Made by a program: the position numbers and the translations under genes. This document shows, piece by piece, positions 6,461 to 15,493 of a stretch of 21,102 bases of DNA. Under the pieces are notes generated by a model. That model did no database searches. It saw nothing but the letters and a program-made list of their open reading frames with translations, and was not told the origin of the DNA. The DNA lies in IMG/VR virus record IMGVR_UViG_3300010148_000158, positions 1 through 21,102 of that record; one strand, written 5' to 3'. The DNA comes from a virus. The number at the start of each line of letters is the position of its first letter. Within the stretch, counting starts at the first letter, position 1.

Positions 6461-9400
6461 TGTTAAAATTACAGCTTTACATAAAGAATGAAGATGTATC
6501 ATCATCATATCAACATATTGAATTATTTAAAGATGAGAGCATTGAACTTACACAAGCAATACAAGATATAAGGGATATAAAAAAAGTATTTACTGATTTT
6601 ACAAAAACCTTTAATGTACCTGCTTCTAAAAACAACAACAAAATATTTAAACATTTTTACAATTACAATATATTAGATTTTGATGCTAGGAAGAAGTTTG
6701 ATGCTATACTATATTTAAACCACAACCCATTTAAAAAAGGTAAAGTAAAATTAGAAGGTACATCACTACTTTTAAACAAACCACATACATATAGATTAAC
6801 ATTTTTTGGTAGTACTGTAAACTTACCTGATTTAGTAGGAGATGATTATTTAAGTGCATTAAAAATGATTACATCAGATTTTACATTTACATACTCTGAT
6901 GCTAATATAAAAACATATTTAAGTGATGGATTAGATATAACATCTAAAATGATTACTTATACAGATGCAATTATATTTCCATTAATATCACATACTAAAA
7001 GGTTTATATATGACACAAGTGATTCTACTGCAAACACTACTACACAAAATAATATTGCGTATGAAGCAGGAACACAGCACGGATTAGAATTATCACAATT
7101 AAAACCTGCATTAAGAATTTACCCTATAATAAAAGCAATAGAGTTTCAATATGGGATAACTTTTAGTGAACATTTTTTTAATGTTACAAACCCACAATTT
7201 TATAATTTGTATTTATGGTTACATAATAAAACAGGTGGTTTATTTCAAGATGAAGGTAATATAGCAACTGTAGGAGGTTTTAATGTAACTTATTCTGATG
7301 GTGAGGTTATAGATTTAAGAAATAATTACTTTACTACACCACCACCAGATCAATCTACAGGTAGAGCAAAGAAAGAAAGAACATTAGATGTTACAGTTGT
7401 ACCAAGTAATAATTCAGTAAAGTATAATTTAGTAATATTTGAAAATGGAAATGTATTTCAAAGATATGATGATTTAACAGGTGAATATAAAGATATAAGA
7501 AATTTACCATTAAACAGGGGAGATTATAGTTTTGGTATAGAAACAGACACACCATCAACATATGAAATAAGATTTTATGTACAAAGAAAAAGAAGGGTAA
7601 GTGGTATAGCAGATATACATTTTACAGGTACAGCATCAGTATTATCAGATGTAACATTAAATACTTCAAATCAATTGCCTGAAATAAAAGTAATAGATTT
7701 TCTTACAGGCTTATTTAAGATGTTTAATTTAACAGCATTTCAAAATGATGAAGGTGTATTAGTGGTAGAAACACTAGATGAGTTTTACAATAGAAGTACA
7801 AACAAGTGGGATATAACAGAACATCTTGATAAAGAAAGTTCAACAGTAGATAGTGTATTGCCTTTTAAACAAATAGATTTTACATATGAAGGTTTAGATA
7901 ACTTCTTTGCAAAAAATCATAAAGAATTATTTAACATAGATTGGGGTGAGAATAGATTTCAAGCAAGTGCAAAGTTTGAAGGTGAAACATATACAGTAAG
8001 TTTACCTTTTGAACATTTCAAATATGAAAGATTAGTAAATGTAGCAGATGGTGTAAATACTAATGCTCAATGGGGATGGAGTGCAGATATAAAACAACAA
8101 CCTAATCTTGGTAAACCTTTACTTTTTTATCCTATACTTAAAACACAACAAATAGGTGTTATAGATAGTGGTGGTTCGCTTACATCACAAGCATCAATAT
8201 ACATACCTTCTAATTCTGTTTCAACATCTCTAATAAATATATTAAGTATAGATGGATCAGAAAATATAAACTTTAGTGCAGAAAAGAACGAGTTTACTAA
8301 TGTACCCTATTCTAAAACATTGTTTAATCAATATTATAAAAAGTATGTAACAGAAATATTTGATAAACAAAGAAGATTAACAACAGTAAAAGCATATTTA
8401 CCTATTAAGATGTTACACAACTTATCACTTGCAGATAAGGTTATAATATTTGATAGGTTATATAAGATAAATAAGATAACTACAAATTTTGAAACAAACC
8501 TTTCTACATTAGAACTCATAAACATCAAAGAAGAAGTTGTAGGTATTATAGAAACACAAACAGAAGAAATACAACCTATTGTACCTCTTAAATTTACACC
8601 AGATGCAAGATGTTATACCGCAGATTCACAAATAGAACTTGCAGATAATACTTTATTAAAAGCGGATTTAAGTTGTGCTAATGCAGAATTACCTATTGTT
8701 TCATTTGATGAAGAAGTACCACAAGATACAGCTATTAGTAATATTCCTGTAGTAGTAGATGTACCTCTTGTTGTAACAACTGCAACTATAAGCACGCCAG
8801 ATGTTAGTCAATTAACAAATAACTCATCAACAACAGTAACATTAAGAGGTAAAATAGATGAATTAGGTGAAATAGGTAATACACCAAGTTTAGATGAATA
8901 TGGATTTATACATTCACCTACCATTGATGTTTTAAAAGGTGATGATTTAGATACCATTATAGGTAGAACAGGAGTTACACAACATAAAATTACAGATGAT
9001 AAAACAGAAGGCGAAAAACTATTAGAACTTACAGGTTTAACTGATCCTGAAACAATATTTTATAGGTTTTATACAAGAACAAATACAGATAGTAATTTTG
9101 ATGAAGCAAATGAAATGACAACAATTACCTCATCAAGTACAGTACCTGCATCACCATATAGTGAAACAACAAACTCTATAAATTACAAAATATCTACAAC
9201 TGCAGATAACCCTGTTGATACAATAAGAACAATTAGAATAAAAACAGATGGTGGTGATTTAGTGGATTATGTAACATCAGGTACATTTGATGTACAATCT
9301 AAAATAGTGCCTTATGTAGTAGAAGGTGTGCCAATACCTACAAATAGCATAACAACACAATACAATGTTACTTCAAACGGTTTAGATGGTATGTTAGAAA

Positions 9401-10293
9401 CACAAATGAGCATCCCTGCTACAATAGGTGGAGTGAAAGTAAATTCAGGGGTAGGTTTTGCTTATAGTGCTACATCAAGAGAAGATGCAGAAAACGATTC
9501 AAAAGTATTTAGTTCTTCTTCTATACCATTTAAAGATGTTGCAATACCAAGCGGTACATCTAATATTAATTTTAGTACTACAAACCAAAACTATAATTTA
9601 TTCTATAATGAAGGCACAAGCGTATATACAAATTGGAATGATGAAAGAAAGTCTGATTTTGGATTTATAAGTGGTACAGCAACAACATCTACTGCAGCTA
9701 AAGCAACAGTTCCTGATGGATACTATGCTCAATGGGGTTGGAATCCTGATGGAACAGCACAAAATGTACAATCAAAATTAAGAAATTGTGGTTTTAGTGT
9801 TCACGTGGTAAGTGGGGTTATAATAAATAGAAGGCAGTTTGGTGAATGTAGTGTTATATTAACAGTTAAAGGATTTGGTGCTATAAGAGCTTATGATGAT
9901 ACACAGTTTAATTCACAATATTTAGATACAATACCATCACTTTCAGATTTATATATTTTAGATAGCACACAAAAAATAGGTTCATCAACTGCTTGTGGAT
10001 TTGTTAAAAAAATGGGTGGTATATATCATTCTGGTGCAGAACAATTCCCAGATGAAGGTGATAAAGTAAAGGCAGGAGCATCAAGTAAATGGACTTATGA
10101 TGGTGGTACAAATTCATTTCCATTACCAGCTATAAATGTAATAAACCCAAATGCAAAGTATATAGCTTATGCATATTCAGAACCATATTGCATAAATACA
10201 ACATCAGGCATATGTTTAGAAAAAATAATTAGAGGATTTATAGTAATAGAAATTGCTACTGCAACAGTAGTTGTAAAATATAATTGTAGTTAA
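6460..10293 (+). CDS. Large tail-tip / receptor-binding fusion protein
   Basis: 1277 residues, the largest gene here. The N-terminal part has QDIRDIKKVFTDFTKTFNVP (residues 35-54), a segment I recall from baseplate or tail-hub proteins of Bacteroidetes phages, followed by KFDAILYLNHNPFKKGKVKLEG. Roughly residues 1-700 look like this tail-hub part. At about 785-885 there is a fibronectin-III-like domain in the Bacteroidetes style: TVTLRGKI, then DEYGFIHS, then LELTGLTDPETIFYRFYTRT. The final ~370 residues are beta-rich with several Cys and resemble no family I can name; they are likely a host-binding tip. The fusion would join tail anchoring and receptor recognition in one chain. It starts on the stop of the previous gene. 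Confidence 0.65.
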   Translation: MLKLQLYIKNEDVSSSYQHIELFKDESIELTQAIQDIRDIKKVFTDFTKTFNVPASKNNNKIFKHFYNYNILDFDARKKFDAILYLNHNPFKKGKVKLEGTSLLLNKPHTYRLTFFGSTVNLPDLVGDDYLSALKMITSDFTFTYSDANIKTYLSDGLDITSKMITYTDAIIFPLISHTKRFIYDTSDSTANTTTQNNIAYEAGTQHGLELSQLKPALRIYPIIKAIEFQYGITFSEHFFNVTNPQFYNLYLWLHNKTGGLFQDEGNIATVGGFNVTYSDGEVIDLRNNYFTTPPPDQSTGRAKKERTLDVTVVPSNNSVKYNLVIFENGNVFQRYDDLTGEYKDIRNLPLNRGDYSFGIETDTPSTYEIRFYVQRKRRVSGIADIHFTGTASVLSDVTLNTSNQLPEIKVIDFLTGLFKMFNLTAFQNDEGVLVVETLDEFYNRSTNKWDITEHLDKESSTVDSVLPFKQIDFTYEGLDNFFAKNHKELFNIDWGENRFQASAKFEGETYTVSLPFEHFKYERLVNVADGVNTNAQWGWSADIKQQPNLGKPLLFYPILKTQQIGVIDSGGSLTSQASIYIPSNSVSTSLINILSIDGSENINFSAEKNEFTNVPYSKTLFNQYYKKYVTEIFDKQRRLTTVKAYLPIKMLHNLSLADKVIIFDRLYKINKITTNFETNLSTLELINIKEEVVGIIETQTEEIQPIVPLKFTPDARCYTADSQIELADNTLLKADLSCANAELPIVSFDEEVPQDTAISNIPVVVDVPLVVTTATISTPDVSQLTNNSSTTVTLRGKIDELGEIGNTPSLDEYGFIHSPTIDVLKGDDLDTIIGRTGVTQHKITDDKTEGEKLLELTGLTDPETIFYRFYTRTNTDSNFDEANEMTTITSSSTVPASPYSETTNSINYKISTTADNPVDTIRTIRIKTDGGDLVDYVTSGTFDVQSKIVPYVVEGVPIPTNSITTQYNVTSNGLDGMLETQMSIPATIGGVKVNSGVGFAYSATSREDAENDSKVFSSSSIPFKDVAIPSGTSNINFSTTNQNYNLFYNEGTSVYTNWNDERKSDFGFISGTATTSTAAKATVPDGYYAQWGWNPDGTAQNVQSKLRNCGFSVHVVSGVIINRRQFGECSVILTVKGFGAIRAYDDTQFNSQYLDTIPSLSDLYILDSTQKIGSSTACGFVKKMGGIYHSGAEQFPDEGDKVKAGASSKWTYDGGTNSFPLPAINVINPNAKYIAYAYSEPYCINTTSGICLEKIIRGFIVIEIATATVVVKYNCS

Positions 10294-10294
10294 T

Positions 10295-10435
10295 ATGATA
10301 CAGAATATATTAGATTTATTAGAATTTGCAAGAAGCGAGAAATGGAACGGACAATATATAGATATAGCTATGGGTAAAAATAAATACCCTGAATCAATAA
10401 GGGAAGCATACAAACAATTTAAGGAGCAGTTATGA
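10295..10435 (+). CDS. Small conserved-looking ORF before the tape measure gene, 46 residues
   Basis: ATG at 10295, one base after the TAA of the 1277-residue gene, to TGA 10433-10435, which overlaps the tape measure ATG (10432) as ATGA. The product is a short amphipathic helical protein (NILDLLEFARSEKWNGQYID, then KYPESIREAYKQFKEQL). Tight coupling on both sides and a protein-like composition argue that it is translated. The position suggests a tail assembly cofactor, but no family is recognised. Confidence 0.6.
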   Translation: MIQNILDLLEFARSEKWNGQYIDIAMGKNKYPESIREAYKQFKEQL

Positions 10436-12015
10436 GTTTAAAAAAAATTATAGAAGTAGAAGCTAAAGTAGATGATGCTAAAAAAGGTTTAGATAGTGTA
10501 AACAAAAGTGTACAACGTATAGATAAAAACCTTGAAGATGTTAAAGATACAACAGGTGGGGTTGCCAAAGGTGTAAAAGGTATTGGTACTGCTCTTAAAG
10601 CTGCTGGTATTGGTTTAGCTATTGCAGCATTTTCTAAACTTGCAGAAGTATTTAATGAAAACCAAAAAGTAACAGATGCTTTTAGTACTGCCTTTGAAGC
10701 ATTGAGTTTAGCCTTTAATGACTTTTTTAAATTTCTTAATGCAAACGTTGGTACTGTTATGGAATACTTTAAAGGTATTTTTGATGATCCTGTACAATCA
10801 ATTAAAAATTTTGGTTCATCTATTAAACAAGGTATTATAGATAGATTAAAACAAGGTTTAGAAGCATTAGGTTTATTTGGTAAAGCAGCTATTAAGTTTT
10901 TTGCAGGTGATTTTGCAGGAGCAGCACTTACTGCTAAACAAGCATCAAAAGAATTATTTGATATAGTAACAGGAGAAGATGGTGGGTTTGAAAAAATAAC
11001 TGAATCTGTAAAAACAGCAGTAAATGGAATAACTGAATATGCTAAATCAACTGTACAAGCTGCAAGAGCAACAGTTGACCTAAACAAACAAGCAGAAGTA
11101 GCTGCTGTTATCAATCAAGGGTTAATAGAAAAGTACGATAGACAAGCAGAGCAACAAAGACAGCTACGAGATGATGAAACAAAAACAATAGAAGAACGTA
11201 TAGCTGCAAACAATAGGTTAGGAGAAATACTAGATGAGCAAAGTGAAAAAATGCTTGAAAATGTTGATTTACAAATTAAAGCAGCACAATTAGAATTTAA
11301 TAAAAACCAAAACCAAGAAAACTATATAGCATTATTAGAAGCACAAAATGAACGTGAAGCTGTACTTGCACAAATAGAAGGTTTTAGATCAGAACAATTA
11401 ATAAACAGAATATCTTTACAAAGAGAAGCAGGTGAGTTAGCAATAGAGGATGCAGAAAAACTAATTGAATTAGAAGAAAAAAGAAAAGAAGCTATATATG
11501 GTGCTATGGATGCTGTAGCTGAAGCAGCAGGTGAAGAAAGTAAAATAGCAAAAGCATTGTTTCTTTTAAAAACAGGTTTTATAATTAACGAACAAATACT
11601 TGAAGCACAAGCAACATTACAAAGTATTATAAATTCAGCAGCAGAATCAGGGGTAGATGGAGCAAAAGGGTTTATGAAAGCAGCAGCAGCAGCACCTCCT
11701 CCTGCAAACGTGCCTTTAATAGCAATATTTGCAACACAAGCAGCAGGTATAGCAATGAGTATTAAGAGTGCAGTAAGTGCTGCTAAATCTATGGTAGGAA
11801 GTAAAGGTGGCGGAGCAGGTATGAGTGGTGGTCGTGGAGTATCTGCACCAGCACCTCCATCATTTAACGTAGTAGGAGCAGCACCTGAAAACCAATTAGC
11901 ACAAACAATAGGCGATCAACAAGATAAACCTATAAAAGCATTTGTAGTAAGTGGTGATGTAAGCACAGCACAATCACTAGACCGTAATATAGTAGAAGGT
12001 GCTTCAATAGGATAA
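10432..12015 (+). CDS. Tape measure protein
   Basis: 527 residues, helical and Ala/Lys/Glu-rich. The N-terminus reads as a typical tape measure start (VEAKVDDAKKGLDSVNKSVQ, then IDKNLEDVKDTTGGVAKGVK). It is followed by a hydrophobic Gly/Ala helix at about 48-68, long coiled-coil segments between about 220 and 370 (EAQNEREAVLAQIEGFR), and a second hydrophobic Ala/Pro/Ile segment near 410-450 with a Gly-rich linker after it. By the usual 0.15 nm per residue rule it would set a tail of about 80 nm. It lies downstream, not upstream, of the tail-tip genes, which is unusual. A conserved hydrophobic pair is consistent with membrane interaction during DNA ejection. Confidence 0.8.
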   Translation: MSLKKIIEVEAKVDDAKKGLDSVNKSVQRIDKNLEDVKDTTGGVAKGVKGIGTALKAAGIGLAIAAFSKLAEVFNENQKVTDAFSTAFEALSLAFNDFFKFLNANVGTVMEYFKGIFDDPVQSIKNFGSSIKQGIIDRLKQGLEALGLFGKAAIKFFAGDFAGAALTAKQASKELFDIVTGEDGGFEKITESVKTAVNGITEYAKSTVQAARATVDLNKQAEVAAVINQGLIEKYDRQAEQQRQLRDDETKTIEERIAANNRLGEILDEQSEKMLENVDLQIKAAQLEFNKNQNQENYIALLEAQNEREAVLAQIEGFRSEQLINRISLQREAGELAIEDAEKLIELEEKRKEAIYGAMDAVAEAAGEESKIAKALFLLKTGFIINEQILEAQATLQSIINSAAESGVDGAKGFMKAAAAAPPPANVPLIAIFATQAAGIAMSIKSAVSAAKSMVGSKGGGAGMSGGRGVSAPAPPSFNVVGAAPENQLAQTIGDQQDKPIKAFVVSGDVSTAQSLDRNIVEGASIG

Positions 12016-12044
12016 CAAAATAGATAAATAATTATTGTATTAAT
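12012..12044 (+). promoter_or_regulatory. Two-box phage promoter candidate, copy B (protease block)
   Basis: ATAACAAA at 12012-12019 (ACAAA from 12015), TTATTGTAT at 12032-12040, ATG at 12045. The box spacing is 17 and the distance to ATG is 13, identical to copies A and C. The 29-base gap between the tape measure stop and this ATG holds the element almost entirely. Confidence 0.6.
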
Positions 12045-13049
12045 ATGGACATAGTAGAACTTTTTATAGATGAAAATGATGAGGTTTCTGGAATTGAAGC
12101 AATATCAGTAGTAGAAAACCCAGCAATAGAAGAAAACTTTATAGCACTAAAAAACCAAGAGTTTAAACTTGCAGAAGTAGACAAAGAAAAGCGTATACTT
12201 ATGGGTGCTGCTTTGATACCTAACAAACCTATCTACCGTACAAATGGTGAGCAGGAATATTATATATACTTTAGTCAAGCAACTGTACGTAAAGCAAGTG
12301 AATTATTCTTTATAAAAGGTAACCAAAACAACTCAACATTAGAACATCAATTAGAACTTAAAGGGTTAACTGCTGTAGAAAGTTGGATAGTAGAAAGTGA
12401 ACAAGATAAAAGCCGTATGTACGATTTAAACGTGCCTATTGGTACTTGGATGGTATCTATGAAAGTAAATAACGATGATGTTTGGAAAAAAGTAAAAGCA
12501 GGAGAAGTAAAAGGGTTTAGTATTGAAGGTTACTTTGCAGATAAGTTAGAAAGACCAAACGAACCTGTAAAAGATAAGATGTCCGAGCAAGAAGAAATGG
12601 CTAACGAATTAGTTGAAGAACTAAAGCACATACTAAAAGAAGAAAATTTAGAATCTTATTCAGATTATCCAAGTGGTGTTAAAAACAATGCTAAAAAAGG
12701 TATTGAACTAAACGAAAAAGTAAACAACAAGTGTGCAACACAAGTAGGAAAAGTAAGGGCACAACAATTAGCACAAGGCAAACCAATAACTACAGAAACT
12801 ATTAAAAGGATGTTTAGTTATTTAAGCAGAGCACAAGAAGATTATGATGAAAATGATAGTAAAGCGTGTGGTACTATATCTTACTTATTGTGGGGTGGAA
12901 AAGCAGGTTTACGTTGGGCGGGTGCTAAACTTAAAGAACTTGATTTAATAGAAGAAGATTTAAAAAAGCCTTGTTACAATGGTTATGAAATGATAGGTTT
13001 CAAAATTAAAAACGGTAGAAAAGTACCTAATTGCGTACCAATAAAATAA
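12045..13049 (+). CDS. XkdF-like prohead protease with an extra C-terminal domain
   Basis: 334 residues. The N-terminal two-thirds match the XkdF-type phage serine protease family: ALIPNKPIYR (56-65), H101 in TLEHQ, WIVESEQDK (114-122), PIGTWMVSMK (131-140), and GFSIEGYF (157-164) with the likely nucleophile S159. After an acidic linker (about 178-200) comes a distinct domain (about 205-300) with YPSGVKNNAKKGIELNEK, ATQVGKVRAQQLAQGKPI and GTISYLLWGGKAGLRWA, which I recall from other Bacteroidetes phage head proteins. The protease would process capsid and scaffold proteins; neighbours downstream are a scaffold-like gene and the capsid gene. The role of the second domain is not known to me. Confidence 0.75.
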   Translation: MDIVELFIDENDEVSGIEAISVVENPAIEENFIALKNQEFKLAEVDKEKRILMGAALIPNKPIYRTNGEQEYYIYFSQATVRKASELFFIKGNQNNSTLEHQLELKGLTAVESWIVESEQDKSRMYDLNVPIGTWMVSMKVNNDDVWKKVKAGEVKGFSIEGYFADKLERPNEPVKDKMSEQEEMANELVEELKHILKEENLESYSDYPSGVKNNAKKGIELNEKVNNKCATQVGKVRAQQLAQGKPITTETIKRMFSYLSRAQEDYDENDSKACGTISYLLWGGKAGLRWAGAKLKELDLIEEDLKKPCYNGYEMIGFKIKNGRKVPNCVPIK

Positions 13050-13050
13050 T

Positions 13051-13413
13051 ATGAGTAGAATACCAAGTCCACAATCAGGTCGTAGAGGTTGCTTATGTAA
13101 AGATGATACATATTCTATAGAATGTTGCAATGGTAGCTTTCAAGCTCAAGGCGTAGGAAATGTAACAGGTACAATAGAAACACCAGGTGCAGGAGAATAT
13201 GGTTATAGGGTAGAAAAATGTGGACATAGCCAAAAAAAACACTTTTATGGTTCTACACAATTAGTAGTAGGCAATGTATATTATATAAATGCAGATCACG
13301 ATAACCATGATGGTTGTTATACTGTATTAAGCCAAGATCAAAACGCACACGGACATCATTTTAGTGCTGTAACATTATATAACGATTGTACAGCGTGTCA
13401 AGCAGCAAACTAA
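13051..13413 (+). CDS. Cys/His-rich protein, possible metal-binding virion protein
   Basis: 120 residues with eight Cys (14, 16, 25, 26, 57, 89, 113, 116) and seven His (59, 64, 83, 86, 100, 102, 103). The opening GRRGCLCKDDTYSIECCNGS is a signature I recall from a small protein encoded near head genes of flavobacterial phages. The middle (LVVGNVYYINADHDNHDGCY) looks like beta strands. The spacing of CxC, CC and CxxC suggests zinc or iron-sulfur binding, or disulfides. It starts one base after the protease stop, so it is in the same unit. Function unknown. Confidence 0.6.
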   Translation: MSRIPSPQSGRRGCLCKDDTYSIECCNGSFQAQGVGNVTGTIETPGAGEYGYRVEKCGHSQKKHFYGSTQLVVGNVYYINADHDNHDGCYTVLSQDQNAHGHHFSAVTLYNDCTACQAAN

Positions 13414-13417
13414 AAAT

Positions 13418-13451
13418 ATAACAAACTAAATATTAATTTATTATAATATAT
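13418..13451 (+). promoter_or_regulatory. Two-box phage promoter candidate, copy D (scaffold/capsid block)
   Basis: ATAACAAA at 13418-13425 (ACAAA from 13421) and TTATTATAA at 13438-13446, spacing 17; ATG at 13452, 14 bases from the second box. The second box differs from copies A-C at two or three positions. Confidence 0.5.
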
Positions 13452-14051
13452 ATGAAAGCAACAGATATGTTAAACAAAGTAAAAGAGGTACTTGGGGTAG
13501 AGTTATCTGAAGTACCTTTAGAAGTAAAGTTGGCACAAGCCGAACTTGAGAACGGTACAATTATAGAAAGCGAAAATTTTGAAGCTGGAGCAGAAGTGTT
13601 TATTGTTACCGAAGATGAAAAAGTAGCAATGCCTGTAGGCGAATACAAACTTGTAGATGGTGAATCATTAATTGTTGAAGAAGAAGGTATTATTGCTTCT
13701 ATCGGTGCAGTTGAAGAAGCACCAGAAGAAGAAGTAGAAGCTGAAAAAAAAGAAGAAATGGGTTATGCTACTAAACAAGAACTTCAAGAGGTTAAAGAAA
13801 TGGTTGAAGAAATTAAATCAATGCTTGAACCTAAAGAAGAAATGGCTGAAGAACCTGTAGAAGAAAATTCTGTTAAATCAGAAGAAACAACTACAAAAAC
13901 TGTATACGCTGAAAAAGAAGATTTAAGCGAAGTACAAAAGGTTACTCATAACCCTGAAAAAGAAAACAAACCTAACTTAAACTTGTATTCACAAAAAAGA
14001 ACTAATACAACTTTAGATAGAGTGTTAAATAAAATATCAAACATAAAATAA
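13452..14051 (+). CDS. Scaffold-like head assembly protein
   Basis: 199 residues. The N-terminal part (1-90) is beta-rich, with AQAELENGTIIESENFEAGA, VFIVTEDEKVAMPVGEYKL and IVEEEGIIASIG; I recall this from proteins encoded just before flavobacterial phage capsid genes. The second half is strongly acidic and helical (EEAPEEEVEAEKKEEM, then KQELQEVKEMVEEIKSML), and the end is basic (SQKRTNTTLDRVLNKI). An acidic coiled coil with a basic tail next to the protease and capsid genes fits an internal scaffold that is later degraded. There are no catalytic motifs. Confidence 0.65.
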   Translation: MKATDMLNKVKEVLGVELSEVPLEVKLAQAELENGTIIESENFEAGAEVFIVTEDEKVAMPVGEYKLVDGESLIVEEEGIIASIGAVEEAPEEEVEAEKKEEMGYATKQELQEVKEMVEEIKSMLEPKEEMAEEPVEENSVKSEETTTKTVYAEKEDLSEVQKVTHNPEKENKPNLNLYSQKRTNTTLDRVLNKISNIK

Positions 14052-14058
14052 ATAAATA

Positions 14059-14466
14059 ATGTCAACAACAATAACAACTTCAAATGATGTGTTGAGAGCA
14101 AGATCAGAGCAAGAAACTTTGACTACTACTCAAGATATTCCTGTAAACAAAGCAGGTACCGAATTTAATATAGCAACAGATGCTAAAGTAATGACTTTAC
14201 CAGCTATTACATCTGAAAATATTGGAATGGAATTTACATTCCGTAATACAGGTGCTGACGGTAACAACATTATCACTATTTCACCTGCTTCAACAGATGC
14301 AATTCACGGTACTGTAGGTTCAGTATCTTCTGGTGGTGTAGATGATAAAGATTGGATTAACACAAAAGCAACTGCAAATAAAGGCGATTGGTGTTCACTA
14401 AAAGCTGTAGCACTTACTGACTGGTATTTAACCGGCGGTGATGGTGTATGGGCAAGTGAATCGTAA
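14059..14466 (+). CDS. Probable capsid decoration protein
   Basis: 135 residues, Thr/Ala/Gly-rich and beta-structured: KVMTLPAITSENIGMEFTFR, then NNIITISPASTDAIHG, then KGDWCSLKAVALTDWYLTGG. The placement seven bases after the scaffold gene and immediately before the major capsid gene is that of a head-stabilising or decoration protein. I recall this fold type in marine phages as a small beta-rich virion protein. The alternative is a generic adhesive virion domain, because a similar pattern occurs in tail-fibre pieces. The start context is the A-rich AAATAAATA typical of Bacteroidetes. Confidence 0.5.
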   Translation: MSTTITTSNDVLRARSEQETLTTTQDIPVNKAGTEFNIATDAKVMTLPAITSENIGMEFTFRNTGADGNNIITISPASTDAIHGTVGSVSSGGVDDKDWINTKATANKGDWCSLKAVALTDWYLTGGDGVWASES

Positions 14467-14491
14467 TAAATAAACTTATAAATAAAATAAA

Positions 14492-15418
14492 ATGGCAACA
14501 ACAAACTCAATAACTACTACGTATTCCGGTGAATTTGCTGGTCAGTACATTTCTGCCGCGTTACTTAGTGGGGCAACTTTGGATAATGGATTAATTACCA
14601 TTAAGCCAAATATTAAATTTAAAGAAGTGATTAAAAAAGTATCAAGTGATGATATCGTAAAAGATGCAACTTGTGATTTTGATCCAACTTCAACTTTAAC
14701 ACTTACAGAACGTATTTTACAGCCTGATTTTCAGCAAGTAAATTTACAACTATGTAAAGCAGACTTTCATAACGATTGGGAAGCTGTACAAATGGGATAT
14801 AGCGCTTTTGATAGCCTACCTCCATCATTTGCTGACTTTTTAATCGGACATGTAGCTTCTAAAGTTGCACAACGTACTGAACAATCTATTTGGAATGGTG
14901 CTGCTGCAACAGCAGGACAGTTTGGTGGATTTAAAGAACTACTTTTAGCTGATGCTGATGTAACAGATGTAGGAGCTGGTGCTGCTGTAACTGCTGCTAA
15001 TGCAATTGATAAAATTGGTTTAGTAGTAGACGCAATAGGTAGTTCACTTTATACTTCAGAAGATATGTTTATTTATGTATCACAAAATGTAGCTAGAGCA
15101 TATGTAAGAGCGCTTGGCGGATTTGCAAGTAATCTTGGTGCAGCAGGTACAGATGATAAAGGTACACAATGGTACAACGGTGGAGGTCTATCTTTTGATG
15201 GTATTAAAATCGCAGTAGCAAATGGATTAGCTGATAATACAATGGTCGCAGCAGAAAAATCTAACTTATTCTTTGGTACTGGTCTTTTAGCAGACCATAA
15301 CGAGGTAAAAGTTATCGATATGGCTGACATTGATGGTTCACAGAACGTAAGAGTAGTAATGAGATTCACAGCAGGTGTTCAGTATGGCATCGGTAGCGAT
15401 ATCGTACTTTATTCTTAA
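14492..15418 (+). CDS. Major capsid protein
   Basis: 308 residues, presumably HK97-fold. Segments such as TERILQPDFQQVNLQLCKAD, NDWEAVQMGYSAFDSLPPSF, GHVASKVAQRTEQSIWNGA and the end VVMRFTAGVQYGIGSDIVLY match what I recall of flavobacterial phage capsid proteins. Context agrees: protease, scaffold and decoration genes lie upstream, and a strong terminator follows, as expected for the most highly expressed gene. There is no long N-terminal delta domain, consistent with a separate scaffold gene. Confidence 0.9.
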   Translation: MATTNSITTTYSGEFAGQYISAALLSGATLDNGLITIKPNIKFKEVIKKVSSDDIVKDATCDFDPTSTLTLTERILQPDFQQVNLQLCKADFHNDWEAVQMGYSAFDSLPPSFADFLIGHVASKVAQRTEQSIWNGAAATAGQFGGFKELLLADADVTDVGAGAAVTAANAIDKIGLVVDAIGSSLYTSEDMFIYVSQNVARAYVRALGGFASNLGAAGTDDKGTQWYNGGGLSFDGIKIAVANGLADNTMVAAEKSNLFFGTGLLADHNEVKVIDMADIDGSQNVRVVMRFTAGVQYGIGSDIVLYS

Positions 15419-15439
15419 TAGATAATTAACCAATAAATT

Positions 15440-15476
15440 AGGTGGGTAAGCCAATAGTGCCTACTCACCTTTTTTT
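15440..15476 (+). terminator. Strong intrinsic terminator after the capsid gene
   Basis: Stem arm AGGTGGGTAAGC (15440-15451), loop CAATAGT (15452-15458), arm GCCTACTCACCT (15459-15470) and a T-tract to 15476. The stem has twelve positions with one A-C mismatch and one G-T pair. It lies between the capsid and tail tube genes. Confidence 0.85.
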
Positions 15477-15493
15477 ATTTAAAATATATAGAT

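Noticed and set aside
9458-9670. A 70-codon plus-strand frame inside the 1277-residue gene
   Set aside because: The Leu/Ile/His-rich composition is typical of an out-of-frame reading, and it is wholly inside a well-supported gene.
10419-11114. A 231-codon open frame on the minus strand
   Set aside because: It lies opposite the tape measure gene, which has clear family features and coupled ends. The minus-strand product is Ala/Ser/Pro-rich in the way antisense frames of Lys/Glu/Ala-rich genes usually are, and it has no coupled neighbour.
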